This document shows, piece by piece, positions 16,058 to 24,501 of a DNA stretch of 27,050 nt (positions are counted from its first letter, which is position 1; each line of letters begins with the position of its first letter). This stretch comes from DUEL01 sp964580565 (lineage in GTDB: Bacteria; Chloroflexota; Anaerolineae; B4-G1; DUEL01), in the NCBI GenBank assembly GCA_964580565.1, contig CAZOLN010000023.1, positions 1 through 27,050 of the forward strand. The letters are read 5' to 3'. The notes under the pieces are model-generated. The model was not told the DNA's origin, searched no databases, and saw only the letters and a list, made by a program, of their open reading frames with translations. A program made the position numbers and the translations under genes.

Positions 16058-18054
16058 AGCCGCCTCCGGGAATCTGCGAGTGACGAGACGTCGGAAGAAG
16101 GAGGAACCTCATAAAGGATGAAGAGCAACCGACCGTCCGCATCGGAGTAGTAGTATTCCAACTCCCCATCAGGGAAGAACGAACGGACCCGTTCCAGATC
16201 GTCGGCCTTTTCCCCCAGGATGACGAACAACGCCCCCCGCTCCGGCTCCACACCCCAGAACCACTCCTCCGGCGAGAAGTCCACCCCCTCCAGGTGCCGC
16301 AGGCGGAAGGCGATGGCCCCGAAGTCCCAGTACATGTACGGCGCGCCGTCGAAAAAGACAGGCGGCACCTCCTCCCGCTGCTCGAGCGTGTCGCAGAGCA
16401 CGTCCGCCACCTCCGCCGTCGGATTTCCGTAGACGCGGGTGGGGGCGTAGGACAGGAAGTAGTAGCCCAGGTTGAGGGAGGCCGCGACGGCCGCGATCCC
16501 AGCCCCGGCGCAGGCCCAGGCCACCCCCCTTCCACCGACCAGCCCACGCATCAGCCGCAACAGACGATCGGCGCCCAGGGCGACCAGGGAAGCCACCGCA
16601 GGCGTGACGACGAGGAGCCGCATGCTGCTGGGCGGGTTCTCGGTCAACGTCCACCCCATCACCACCGCCAACCAGAACCAGAGAAGGAGCATCCCGTTGG
16701 CCGGCCACCGCCAGCGGACCGTCGCCCACACCAGGCCGACGACCATCAACACCCCACTGACGAAGTCGAGCAGTGGAACCGTGGGATGATACCAGAAGGT
16801 GGGGTCAAGGGTGTAATGGAAGGCAGAAGCCGACTTCCAGAACTGCTCCAAGAGCAGGCTGAACGCGCTGCGACCGGTGGCCTCCTGCTCCCGTGCCAGC
16901 CACCCAGAGGCAAAGATGCTGACCTGGTCGTACCGGGCGGCGAGGGTCTCTGGATGCGCCAGGTAGTGGAAAAGGAGTGGCGCGAGGACCACCAGGGCCG
17001 CGGCAGCCATCACCGCCAGGTTGCCCCCCTGCCGCCGCAGGAACCGTGGCTCGACGGCCAGCCGCCAGAGCAGGTACACGCCTGCGACGAGCGAGACGAG
17101 ACGGGCCCCGAAGTAGCCGTACCAGCCCATTCCCATCACCGCCCCGGCCAGCGCAAAGGTGCCCTTGCCGCCGGAGCGCAGCCCACGCACCAGGAGCCAC
17201 AGGCCCAGCGAGGCGAAGAACGCATCCCCGATCTGGTTGGAGGCCAGCCGACTGAAGTGAAGATGGTAGTGTCCAAACGCCAGGAAGAAGGCCGCCAGCC
17301 AGCCCACCCGCCTCCCCCACAACTCGCGTGCCAGGAGAAAGGTGGTCAACACCGTCGCCGTCCCTGCAAGAGCGGAGAGCATCCGCGCGCCAGCGACCGT
17401 CGCGCCGAACACCCGCATCGCCACCCCGCAGGCCAGGAAGGACATCGTGGGCACGCTGTACCAGCCGGTGGAGAAGGGGTTCCCCAACGGCGGCCCCATC
17501 AGCTTCAACGCGGCCAGCGCCTGCGTCCCCTCGTCGCCGCCGAAGTTGCGGGGGATCTCCTCCAACGCCACCGCCCGCACCACCAGGGCGACAACCAGCA
17601 GGGCAGCCATCCGCACCACGTCGCCCCGGCGATCCCGCAGCCAGATCCGGAGACGGCGACGCCAATCCGCAGGCAGGGACGGGGCGAAAGCCAGGAGAAA
17701 CCAGGGAACGCCGAGGAGCCACAGCCCCAGGAGGTCGCCAAAGGCCCCATCGGGGGGACGGCGGGCGGCCGACCAGCCCGCCCAGAGGGAAAGCGTCGCG
17801 CCGCCGACGAGGGCCAGCGCCCGCAGGGGGTGAGCCCGCACCCACCGCCACCCCCTCACACGAGGCAGTCGGCGCCTCGCCCCGCCCACCCGTCGCCAGA
17901 GCAACCCGAACATCACCAGCGCCACACCGTAGAAGAGGATCCCATCTCGATAGAACGGCCGCTTGAAAGCGAAGTAGTACTGTCCCAGGCAGGCGAAGGC
18001 CAGCCCGAGCAGGAGATAGACCGCCGCCCTTCGATCACGCACTCCGCCACCCAT
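16054..18054 (-). CDS. GT39/ArnT-like (PMT_2) membrane glycosyltransferase
   Basis: Product of 666 residues with a dozen or so hydrophobic segments and a soluble C-terminal end. The acidic pair D174-E175 in FGGDEGTQ matches the catalytic position of GT-C dolichyl- or undecaprenyl-phosphate-sugar transferases of the PMT_2 family. It probably transfers a sugar from a polyprenyl carrier on the outer face of the membrane; the acceptor is unknown. I chose the ATG at 18054, which gives a 20-base overlap with the methyltransferase gene. A GTG at 18042 is also possible, and the open frame continues up to 18114 without homology. The stop overlaps the start of the giant membrane protein by four bases, so the two are translationally coupled and probably work together. 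Confidence 0.82.
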   Translation of the reverse strand: MGGGVRDRRAAVYLLLGLAFACLGQYYFAFKRPFYRDGILFYGVALVMFGLLWRRVGGARRRLPRVRGWRWVRAHPLRALALVGGATLSLWAGWSAARRPPDGAFGDLLGLWLLGVPWFLLAFAPSLPADWRRRLRIWLRDRRGDVVRMAALLVVALVVRAVALEEIPRNFGGDEGTQALAALKLMGPPLGNPFSTGWYSVPTMSFLACGVAMRVFGATVAGARMLSALAGTATVLTTFLLARELWGRRVGWLAAFFLAFGHYHLHFSRLASNQIGDAFFASLGLWLLVRGLRSGGKGTFALAGAVMGMGWYGYFGARLVSLVAGVYLLWRLAVEPRFLRRQGGNLAVMAAAALVVLAPLLFHYLAHPETLAARYDQVSIFASGWLAREQEATGRSAFSLLLEQFWKSASAFHYTLDPTFWYHPTVPLLDFVSGVLMVVGLVWATVRWRWPANGMLLLWFWLAVVMGWTLTENPPSSMRLLVVTPAVASLVALGADRLLRLMRGLVGGRGVAWACAGAGIAAVAASLNLGYYFLSYAPTRVYGNPTAEVADVLCDTLEQREEVPPVFFDGAPYMYWDFGAIAFRLRHLEGVDFSPEEWFWGVEPERGALFVILGEKADDLERVRSFFPDGELEYYYSDADGRLLFILYEVPPSSDVSSLADSRRRL

Positions 18055-18874
18055 CACCACTTCGCTCGGCCACGAAGAACAGATAGGCCCCTTCACGAGG
18101 CAACGGTTCCTCATAAAGAGGCCGCAGCACCCGCTCCGTCAACCAGAGATTGGCCCGTGACGACCAGAGGACCCATCGCCCGGACAGCCTCTTGGCGATC
18201 AAGGAGGGCAACCCCAGGTAGTGGCCCCACTCCAGGGCGACCAGCGCGCGGCGGGAGAAGTACGGCCACCAACGGACCAACCGCAGCCCCGCCTCCTCCA
18301 GGCGACGCCGCCAGACCTCCGGCCCGTCGCAGTGGTAGTGCCGGGAGATCCGGTTGAAGAACGATCGGTACAGGTCCCCCCCCGCACGCAGCCCGATCCG
18401 ATCCAGCGCCCGGCCGATGGACAGGAAGGGGAGGAAGTTGGGACCAGGGACGGAGAAGTAGAAAGCCCCTCCCGGCCGCAAGACCCGAGCGACCTCCGCC
18501 AGCACCGGCTCCACCCGAGGGATGTGCTCCAGGACGGAGTTGCTGACCACCGTGTTGAAAAAGCCGTTGGGGAAAGGAACCCGCCCCCCGTCGGCCCGGA
18601 CCAGGAGCCGGTACCCCCCTCGGCGGCGGGCCTCCGCCAGCGGCGCAGCCCACGGATCCAGCCCTACCTCCGGCGGGCGGGGCAACGCCACCGTCCCGAA
18701 GTGCCCATCCCCACACCCCAGGTCCAGAACCGGCCCCACCAGCGGCAGGTCGGCGTAGAAACGGGCCTCGGTCGCCCGCAACAGCGCCCGAAAGGCCGGC
18801 AACTCCCGCAGATGAAGCCAAAGCAGGTCCTCTTCCACGGGGTTGAAGTATACCTTATGCGACCTATTCGTCAA
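18035..18874 (-). CDS. SAM-dependent class I methyltransferase
   Basis: Product of 279 residues in the longest form. The Rossmann-type motif I DLGCGDG (51-57), the SNSVLEHI motif and the VLRPGG post-motif are typical of Methyltransf_11. The substrate is unknown; clustering with two glycosyltransferases suggests a polyprenyl-linked sugar, lipid or glycan. The start is uncertain. The longest frame opens with TTG at 18874, with no ribosome site, and that TTG is also the beginning of a good -35 hexamer. If that promoter is real, the GTG at 18838 is the first usable codon, at or next to the transcription start, giving 267 residues and a leaderless message. It is the first gene of the operon, overlapping the next. 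Confidence 0.82.
   Translation of the reverse strand: MTNRSHKVYFNPVEEDLLWLHLRELPAFRALLRATEARFYADLPLVGPVLDLGCGDGHFGTVALPRPPEVGLDPWAAPLAEARRRGGYRLLVRADGGRVPFPNGFFNTVVSNSVLEHIPRVEPVLAEVARVLRPGGAFYFSVPGPNFLPFLSIGRALDRIGLRAGGDLYRSFFNRISRHYHCDGPEVWRRRLEEAGLRLVRWWPYFSRRALVALEWGHYLGLPSLIAKRLSGRWVLWSSRANLWLTERVLRPLYEEPLPREGAYLFFVAERSGDGWRSA
18847..18874 (-). promoter_or_regulatory. Promoter of the methyltransferase-glycosyltransferase operon
   Basis: On the minus strand, TTGACG (18874-18869) and TATACT (18852-18847) are separated by 16 bases. The predicted start near 18840 falls inside the annotated frame of the methyltransferase, next to a GTG at 18838. Consensus match only. Confidence 0.5.
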
Positions 18875-18936
18875 ATTTTCATCACACCGAGACTCTCTGC
18901 AAATTGAGCCCTCTGCGGCTTCCCAGCCGACAACGA

Positions 18937-18967
18937 GGAACGGCGGTCGTTAGCGGACCGCCGTTCC
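18937..18967 (-). terminator. Hairpin behind the flavoprotein gene
   Basis: A perfect twelve-pair stem, GGAACGGCGGTC (18937-18948) with GACCGCCGTTCC (18956-18967), encloses a seven-base loop. It begins about 28 bases behind the stop of the TrxR-like gene and lies before the next operon. Only TCGTTG follows on the minus strand, so the T-tract is weak. It still probably marks the end of the organic-acid operon. Confidence 0.65.
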
Positions 18968-18995
18968 CCTTCTCAGGTGGGCACACCAGCGACGT

Positions 18996-19892
18996 CTACC
19001 GCATCAGCAGGTAGTGGTGGGCCGACAAGGCCGCCTTGGCTCCCTCACCGATGTGGACCAACACCTGTTCGGAGACCAGGGTGACGTCCCCCGCGGCGAA
19101 GACCCCCGGCCAACTGGTAGCGCAGTGAACGTCGACGATGATGTGACCCCGGTCGTCGCAGTCGATCCACTCCCGCACCAGTTCCGAGTTGGGCGTACGC
19201 GCCAGTTTGACAAAGACCCCCTTGACCGGGATCTCCCGCTCGGCGCCGTCCGGCATCGTCACACGGACGCCCTCCACGAACGACTCGCCGAGCACCTCCC
19301 TCACCGTCGCCCCCTCGACCACTTCGACGTTCTCCATCCGGCGCAGCCGTGCAGCGAGGGGGGTTGGCACCAAGGGCTCCGGGGCCAGGAGGTAGACCCG
19401 GTGGGCCTTGCGGGCCAGGCTGGCAGTGGCCCATTGGGCCCGGCGCCCGTTCCCCACCACCGCCACATCCTTGCCCAAGAAGAGGCCAGCGTGCGTCGCC
19501 GCCGAGTAACTCAGGCCCCGGCCCGCCAGCCTGTCCTCCCCCGGCACGTCGAGCCGCTGCGGCTTGGCCCCCGTAGCGATGATCAGCGCCTGCCCTTCGA
19601 ACCGGTCTCCCCGGCCGGTCTCCACCACGAACCGGTCCTCCTCTGGCGTCACCCTCACCACCCGATCGAACCGACGGGCGAAATCCAGATAATCCAACTG
19701 GCGACGGAAGGCCTCCAGCAGCGACTCCCCGGTGATGATCTCCTGGCCCTCCATATCCTCCAACTGCATCTCGTAGGTCGTCTGGCCGCCCCACCGCTCA
19801 GCGATGATCAGCGTCTCCAGCCGCTGGTTGATGGCGATCGCCGCCGCGGTGATCCCGGCTGGTCCGCCACCGATGACGATCAGATCGTACAT
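18996..19892 (-). CDS. Thioredoxin-reductase-like FAD/NAD(P) oxidoreductase lacking CxxC
   Basis: Product of 298 residues with the full low-molecular-weight TrxR architecture. It has the FAD motif GGGPAG (8-13), the ATG motif IIATGAK (104-110), the NAD(P) motif VVGNGRRA (145-152) and the C-terminal FAD motif GVFAAGD. Where TrxR has SYCATC, this protein has SYSAAT, so both redox cysteines are replaced (S130 and T133). It cannot be a normal thioredoxin reductase. It may be an NAD(P)H-dependent flavin reductase or electron-transfer partner, for example to ferredoxin or a peroxiredoxin; this is inference. GGAGAG lies before the ATG at 19892. It is the last gene of the organic-acid cluster, 57 bases behind the malic enzyme. 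Confidence 0.85.
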   Translation of the reverse strand: MYDLIVIGGGPAGITAAAIAINQRLETLIIAERWGGQTTYEMQLEDMEGQEIITGESLLEAFRRQLDYLDFARRFDRVVRVTPEEDRFVVETGRGDRFEGQALIIATGAKPQRLDVPGEDRLAGRGLSYSAATHAGLFLGKDVAVVGNGRRAQWATASLARKAHRVYLLAPEPLVPTPLAARLRRMENVEVVEGATVREVLGESFVEGVRVTMPDGAEREIPVKGVFVKLARTPNSELVREWIDCDDRGHIIVDVHCATSWPGVFAAGDVTLVSEQVLVHIGEGAKAALSAHHYLLMR

Positions 19893-19905
19893 TGGACGTC
19901 TCTCC

Positions 19906-19961
19906 TCTCACGCCTCACGTTTCACGCCTCACGTTTCACGTTTCACGTTTCACGCCCCACG
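19906..19961. repeat. Heptamer tandem array (YYTCACG), eight units
   Basis: Eight consecutive seven-base units, mostly TTTCACG or CCTCACG on the plus strand (CGTGAAA or CGTGAGG on the minus strand). The array spans most of the spacer between the malic enzyme and the TrxR-like gene. It runs into the 3' end of the malic enzyme gene, supplying its TGA stop (19952-19950) and part of its last codons. Confidence 0.93.
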
Positions 19962-21332
19962 CTCCCCTTCCCACTCCTTCGGCACCGGTGGGATGAGACC
20001 TTTTTCCATCAGAAACTGCGTCATCTCCCGCGCCTGGCGGATGGTATCCTCCGCCTTGCGGAGCAGTTCGTCGTAGGAAAGTTGTAGCCGGGCGACGCCC
20101 TGCTCCTGCGCCTTCACCCCCACCGCCGCAGCCTCGCGAGGAAAGACCTCCCACTCGTCCATCGAGGGGATGATGTATTCTTCGTGCAGGCCCTTCTCCT
20201 CAGCACAGCGGGCCAGTTCCCGCGCCGCGGTGATGGCCATCTCATCGGTGATGGTGGAGGCCCGGACGTCGAGCACGCCGCGGAAGATGGCCGGGAAGCC
20301 CAGGGAGTTGTTGATCTGGTTGGGGAAGTCGCTCCGGCCGGTGCCGACGACCCGCGCTCCAGCCTCCTTCGCCTCCCAGGGCCAGATCTCGGGGATGGGG
20401 TTGGCGCAGGCAAAGACGATCGCGTCCTCCGCCATCGCCTCCACCCACTCCGGGAGGATGGTGCCCGGCCCCGGTTTGCTGGCGGCGATGCAGACATCGA
20501 CGCCGCGCAGCGCCTCGGGGATGCCGCCCCGCCGTCCCTCGGCGTTGGAGTGCTGGCAGATGCGCCACTTGTCCACGAACTCGATCTTCCGCTGGGCGAT
20601 GTCCTCCCGCTCCGGGTGGAGGATCCCCTTGCTGTCGCAGGCGATGATGTTGCCGAAGGGGACGCCGGAGGCCAGGAGAAGCCGGATGGTGGCGATGTTG
20701 GCCGCGCCGGTGCCGATGACGGCGATCTTCACCTCCTCCATCCGCTTCCCCACCACCTTCAGCGCGTTGATCAGCCCGGCCAGGATGACCGTCGCCGTCC
20801 CCTGCTGATCGTCGTGCCAGACCGGGATCTTCACCTCCGGGTCGGTGCGGAGCATGTCCAGCACTCGGAAGCACTTCGGTTGGGAGATGTCCTCCAGGTT
20901 GATGCCGCCGAAGGAGGGCTGGATCAACTTGACGGCGAGGATGATCCGGTAGGGGTCCTTGGTGTCCAAGCAAATGGGCACCGCATCCACCCCACCCAGG
21001 TACTTGAAGAGCAGAGCCTTCCCCTCCATCACCGGCATCCCGGCCAGCGGGCCGATGTCCCCCAACCCCAACACCCGCGTCCCGTCGGAGACGACGGCGA
21101 CGGTGTTGGCCTTGTTGGTGTACTCGTAGGCCAGATCGGGGTTCTCGTGGATAGCCCGACAGGGAGCCGCCACCCCCGGCGTGTACCAGATGGCAAAGTC
21201 GCTCAACCCCCGCACGGGGCACTTCGGCGCGATCTGCACCTTGCCCCGATAGAAGGGATGCAGCCGCATCGCGTCCTCTGCGGGTTTCTTCGCTTTAGCA
21301 AGCAGTTCCTCTTTGGTAGGTTGTGTGCTCAT
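19950..21332 (-). CDS. Malic enzyme (oxaloacetate-decarboxylating)
   Basis: Product of 460 residues, the short bacterial form without a phosphotransacetylase domain. It oxidatively decarboxylates malate to pyruvate and CO2 with NAD(P)+. Seen: the YTPGVAAPC tyrosine region, the catalytic lysine block EGKALLFKYLGG, the nucleotide-binding loop VIGTGAANIA, and the NPIPEIWPWEA and DFPNQINNSLGFPAIFRG blocks. Cofactor preference is not readable with confidence. GGAGG lies four bases before the ATG at 21332. It sits between pckA and the TrxR-like gene in an operon-like row. The final codons and TGA lie within a heptamer repeat array. Confidence 0.94.
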   Translation of the reverse strand: MSTQPTKEELLAKAKKPAEDAMRLHPFYRGKVQIAPKCPVRGLSDFAIWYTPGVAAPCRAIHENPDLAYEYTNKANTVAVVSDGTRVLGLGDIGPLAGMPVMEGKALLFKYLGGVDAVPICLDTKDPYRIILAVKLIQPSFGGINLEDISQPKCFRVLDMLRTDPEVKIPVWHDDQQGTATVILAGLINALKVVGKRMEEVKIAVIGTGAANIATIRLLLASGVPFGNIIACDSKGILHPEREDIAQRKIEFVDKWRICQHSNAEGRRGGIPEALRGVDVCIAASKPGPGTILPEWVEAMAEDAIVFACANPIPEIWPWEAKEAGARVVGTGRSDFPNQINNSLGFPAIFRGVLDVRASTITDEMAITAARELARCAEEKGLHEEYIIPSMDEWEVFPREAAAVGVKAQEQGVARLQLSYDELLRKAEDTIRQAREMTQFLMEKGLIPPVPKEWEGERGA

Positions 21333-21356
21333 TGGACCTCCACACGATCTGTGTTT

Positions 21357-21410
21357 CAGGTTTCAAAGTTCCAGGTTCCAGGCTGATCGAACCCAGAACC
21401 TGAAACCCGG
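21357..21410. repeat. Degenerate heptamer repeats, partly inverted (CCTGGAA type)
   Basis: On the minus strand, related seven-base units such as CCTGGAA (twice), CTTTGAA and ACCTGAA follow inverted relatives such as GTTTCAG and GTTCTGG. The two groups could pair as an imperfect hairpin. They fill much of the 83-base pckA-malic enzyme spacer. Unlike in the neighbouring spacers, the pckA stop lies just outside the array. Confidence 0.65.
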
Positions 21411-21415
21411 AGCCC

Positions 21416-23068
21416 TCACTTTCCCGGGCACTGGGCGACGACGGCCGGGTCGATGTTCTTATCCCCATAAGCCCGGTCGAAGTGGTCGCTGAAGTCCTGG
21501 GCCAGTTTCCGCGCCCGAGCGTCGTAGGCGTCCTTGTCCGCCCAGGTGTTGCGGGGGAACAGGACCTCCGAGGGGACGCCGGGGCAACGCTTGGGGATCC
21601 AGATATGGAAGAGCGGATCCTCCACGTACTCCACCTCCTCCAGCGCGCCGGTCAGCGCGGCGTGGACGATCTCGCGGGTCAGGTTGATGTCCATCCGCTC
21701 CCCCACGCCAAAGGGGCCGCCGGACCAGCCGGTGTTGACCAGGTAGACGCGGGTGCCGTGTCTCTCCAGCCGCTCCCCCAGCATCCGGGCGTAGACGTCC
21801 GGGTTGCGGGGCATGAAGGGCTCGCCGAAGAAGCGAGAGAAGGTGGAGACCGGGTCGACGATCCCCGTCTCCGTACCGGCCAGTTTGCTGGTGTACCCCA
21901 TCAGGAACCAGAGCATCGCCTGCTCGGGGGTCAGTTTCGCCACCGGCGGGAGCACCCCGTTGGCGTCGGCGGCGAGGAAGAGGATCGTACGCGGATGGCC
22001 GCTCATCGAAGAGATCTTGATGTTGGTCAGGAAGGAGAGCGGATAGGAGGCGCGGGAGTTCGGCGTGAACCGGTCGTCGTCCAGATCGAAGGTGCCATCC
22101 GGATACATCATCGCGTTCTCGACGATCGCCCCGTGGTCCAGGTAATGGGCCTCGTGCAGGACGGCGTTCCAGATCTCCGGCTCCTTGTCCGCCCGCAGGT
22201 TGATCAGTTTGGCATAGCACCCGTTCTCGAAGTTGGCGATGCCGTTGTCGCTCCAGCCGTGCTCGTCGTCCCCCAAGAGCGCCCGGCGAGGATCGGCGGA
22301 GAGGGTGGTCTTGCCGGTGCCGGAGAGGCCCAGCAGCAGGGCGCAATCGCCCTCTGGTCCCTCGTTGGCGGAGCAGTGAAGGGGCAGGATCCCCTCGCCG
22401 GGGAGGATGTAGTTCATAACTGTGAAGATGAGCTTCTTAACACTCCCACCGTAGGCGGAGCCGTAGACCACGCCGAGCATCCGGTCGAAGTCCATCGCCA
22501 CCGCCATATCGGAGGTGCGGCCGTCGGGCAGCCTGCGCAGCCGCCCCTCGTACCGGGCGCGGTCCAGCTTGTCGTAGGGACAGACCAGGAGGGTGAACCC
22601 CCGGTCGGCGAAGATGCTCCGGTCGATGTCCTCCGGAACGGGGCGGAACATGTTGTCGGTGAAGAGGGCCGTGAGCGCCCGGTCGGTTACTACACGAACC
22701 GGCAGGGCGTAGGACGAATCCGCCCCCACCACCCGATCGGTCACGAACAGCCGAGGCTTGCGGAAGAGAGTTTTGATCGCATCCTCGAAGAGCATGTCGA
22801 ACGTCTCGGGCTCCATCGGGATGTTGTTGGGGGAATCCCAGTCGATGGTGTCCTCGCTCTCGGGATGCCGGACGATGTACGTGTCTTTTGGACTGCGGCC
22901 GGTGGACTCAGGGGGCGTCCAGGTCGCCAGCGCGCCGTTGGCGGCGACCAGCGCTTCTCTATAGTCTACCGCCGCCTGAATCATCGTCCTTCGGTCAGGA
23001 TTATCAAACACGTGAGGATGTCGCATCAAGATCTGGGCAAGGTTGCGCTTGTGCTCTGACTCTGTCAC
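21416..23068 (-). CDS. pckA: Phosphoenolpyruvate carboxykinase (ATP)
   Basis: Product of 550 residues, normal for ATP-type PEPCK. It converts oxaloacetate and ATP to PEP, CO2 and ADP. Seen: the kinase-1 P-loop GLSGTGKTTLS, the kinase-2 block LLGDDEHGW, and the family blocks GSAYGGSVKK, YTSKLAGTETG and NTGWSGGPFGVGERM. I chose the GTG at 23068 because GGAGG lies seven bases before it. The open frame continues 21 codons further upstream, but that part is made of spacer repeats. Its neighbours are a malic enzyme and GlcD, which suggests linking lactate-derived carbon to C4 acids and gluconeogenesis. Confidence 0.96.
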   Translation of the reverse strand: MTESEHKRNLAQILMRHPHVFDNPDRRTMIQAAVDYREALVAANGALATWTPPESTGRSPKDTYIVRHPESEDTIDWDSPNNIPMEPETFDMLFEDAIKTLFRKPRLFVTDRVVGADSSYALPVRVVTDRALTALFTDNMFRPVPEDIDRSIFADRGFTLLVCPYDKLDRARYEGRLRRLPDGRTSDMAVAMDFDRMLGVVYGSAYGGSVKKLIFTVMNYILPGEGILPLHCSANEGPEGDCALLLGLSGTGKTTLSADPRRALLGDDEHGWSDNGIANFENGCYAKLINLRADKEPEIWNAVLHEAHYLDHGAIVENAMMYPDGTFDLDDDRFTPNSRASYPLSFLTNIKISSMSGHPRTILFLAADANGVLPPVAKLTPEQAMLWFLMGYTSKLAGTETGIVDPVSTFSRFFGEPFMPRNPDVYARMLGERLERHGTRVYLVNTGWSGGPFGVGERMDINLTREIVHAALTGALEEVEYVEDPLFHIWIPKRCPGVPSEVLFPRNTWADKDAYDARARKLAQDFSDHFDRAYGDKNIDPAVVAQCPGK

Positions 23069-23084
23069 GGATGACCTCCTGAAT

Positions 23085-23132
23085 GTGATACGTGATCGTG
23101 ATACGTGATGTGCGCACCTCTCACGCATCACG
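23085..23132. repeat. Short tandem and inverted repeats (GTGATAC/CGTGANN type)
   Basis: Units of six to seven bases: GTGATAC and GTGATC alternate on the plus strand, and the inverse, TCACGCATCACG, lies on the other side of a TGCGCA palindrome. They fill the glcD-pckA spacer. The glcD stop TGA (23130-23128) lies inside the last units, which read CGTGATG and CGTGAGA on the minus strand. Confidence 0.8.
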
Positions 23133-24501
23133 GCAACACTTTTCCTGGATTCATGATGTTTAGCGGGTCCAGCGCCTGTTTGATCCGCCGCTGCACCTCC
23201 AGCGAGACCGGCCCCAGCGCTTCCTCTATGTAGGGCCGCTTGAGCGTACCGATGCCATGCTCACCGGAGAGGGTGCCGCCCAACTCCAGGGCCACCCCGA
23301 AGATCTCCCCCACCATCGGCTCGATCTTGGCCCACTGCCCGGGATCCCGCTTATCGAAGAGAATGTTGGGGTGAAGGTTCCCATCGCCCGCGTGGCCGAA
23401 GATGACGATGGGGAGCCCGTAGCGACCGCTGATCGCCTTGATGCGGCGGACCGCCTCAGGGATGGCGGAGCGGGGAACGGTGATGTCTTCCCCCAGTTTG
23501 TTGGGCGCCCTGCGGGCCAGGGAGGGGGAGACGGAGCGACGGGCACGCCACAGTTCGGCCCGGTCTTCCTCACTCTGGGCAACCTCCACCGCGCGTGCAC
23601 CGCTCTCCTTGCAGATGCGGGCCACCGATTCGATCTCCCGCACCACCGCATCCTCGTCCGAGCCGTCGGCCTCGATGATCAGCATCGCCTCCACATCCAG
23701 CGGCAGCCCCAGTTGCATCGCCTCCTCAATGCACTCGATGGCCGTCTCGTCCATCAACTCCAACGTAGCAGGGACGATGCCGGCGGAGAGGATGGCGTTG
23801 ACCGTGCGAGAGGCGTCGTCCAGAGAGGGAAACTCGGCCCGGGCGGTGCGTACGAACCGGGGCTTGGCGACCAACTTCAGGAGCGCTTCGGTGATCACCC
23901 CTAGCGTCCCCTCCGAACCGACGAAAAGGGAGGTCAGGTCATACCCGACCACGTTCTTGATCGCCTTTCCCCCGGTCTCCAGCACCCGCCCATCGGGCAG
24001 GACGACGGTGAGGCCCATCACGTAGTCGCCGGTGACCCCATACTTAAGACAACGCGGTCCCCCGGCGTTGCAAGCGATGTTCCCACCGATGGTGGACTGC
24101 TTGTTGCTGGAAGGGTCGGGTGGATAGAAGAGACCTAACTTCTCTACCTCCGCCTGGAACTCCGCGGTAACGATCCCTGCCTCGACCCGCGCGGTCTGGT
24201 TCACTTCATCGATCTCCAGGATGCGGTTCATCCGCGTGAGGGAGAGGGCGATGCCCCCGCTGAAGGGAATAGAGGCCCCCGCCAACCCGGAGGCCATCCC
24301 GCGGGGCACCACGGGCACCCGGCGTTCGGCGGCCAGTCGCACCACCGCCGCTACCTCCTCGGTGGACTCAGGCAGCACTGCCACATCCGGCAGGCTCTGG
24401 GCAAAGGTGCCGTCGTAGGAGTAGGCGATGCGATCCTCCAGAGAAGTAAGAACCTTCTCCGCTCCCAGAACCTCTTGCAGTTTGGCAACTAGATTGTCCA
24501 T
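23128..24501 (-). CDS. glcD: FAD-linked oxidase, GlcD-type (glycolate/D-lactate dehydrogenase subunit)
   Basis: Product of 457 residues. FAD-dependent oxidation of glycolate or D-lactate to glyoxylate or pyruvate, passing electrons to the Fe-S partner GlcF. Seen: the PCMH-type FAD-binding region (PRGMASGLAGAS, NKQSTIGGNIACNAGG, GYDLTSLFVGSEGTLG) and the C-terminal FAD-oxidase domain with FGHAGDGNLHPN, SGEHGIG and NPGKVLP. I chose the ATG at 24501 (MDNLVAKL), preceded by AGAGAG; the open frame continues 12 codons upstream through repeat units. With larA in the same row, D-lactate is the likelier substrate. This is inference; glycolate or 2-hydroxyglutarate are alternatives. Confidence 0.92.
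   Translation of the reverse strand: MDNLVAKLQEVLGAEKVLTSLEDRIAYSYDGTFAQSLPDVAVLPESTEEVAAVVRLAAERRVPVVPRGMASGLAGASIPFSGGIALSLTRMNRILEIDEVNQTARVEAGIVTAEFQAEVEKLGLFYPPDPSSNKQSTIGGNIACNAGGPRCLKYGVTGDYVMGLTVVLPDGRVLETGGKAIKNVVGYDLTSLFVGSEGTLGVITEALLKLVAKPRFVRTARAEFPSLDDASRTVNAILSAGIVPATLELMDETAIECIEEAMQLGLPLDVEAMLIIEADGSDEDAVVREIESVARICKESGARAVEVAQSEEDRAELWRARRSVSPSLARRAPNKLGEDITVPRSAIPEAVRRIKAISGRYGLPIVIFGHAGDGNLHPNILFDKRDPGQWAKIEPMVGEIFGVALELGGTLSGEHGIGTLKRPYIEEALGPVSLEVQRRIKQALDPLNIMNPGKVLP

Noticed and set aside
16294..18357. Long plus-strand open frame (687 codons) opposite the PMT_2 and methyltransferase genes
   Set aside because: It is antisense to clearly recognisable genes, is rich in Gln, His, Arg and Pro, and shows no family motif. 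High GC makes such shadow frames common.
18996..19892. Calling the flavoprotein thioredoxin reductase (trxB)
   Set aside because: Both active-site cysteines are missing, so the enzymatic name would be misleading.
23069..23131. 21-residue extension of PckA
   Set aside because: It is encoded by spacer repeats and ignores the GGAGG placed before the GTG at 23068.
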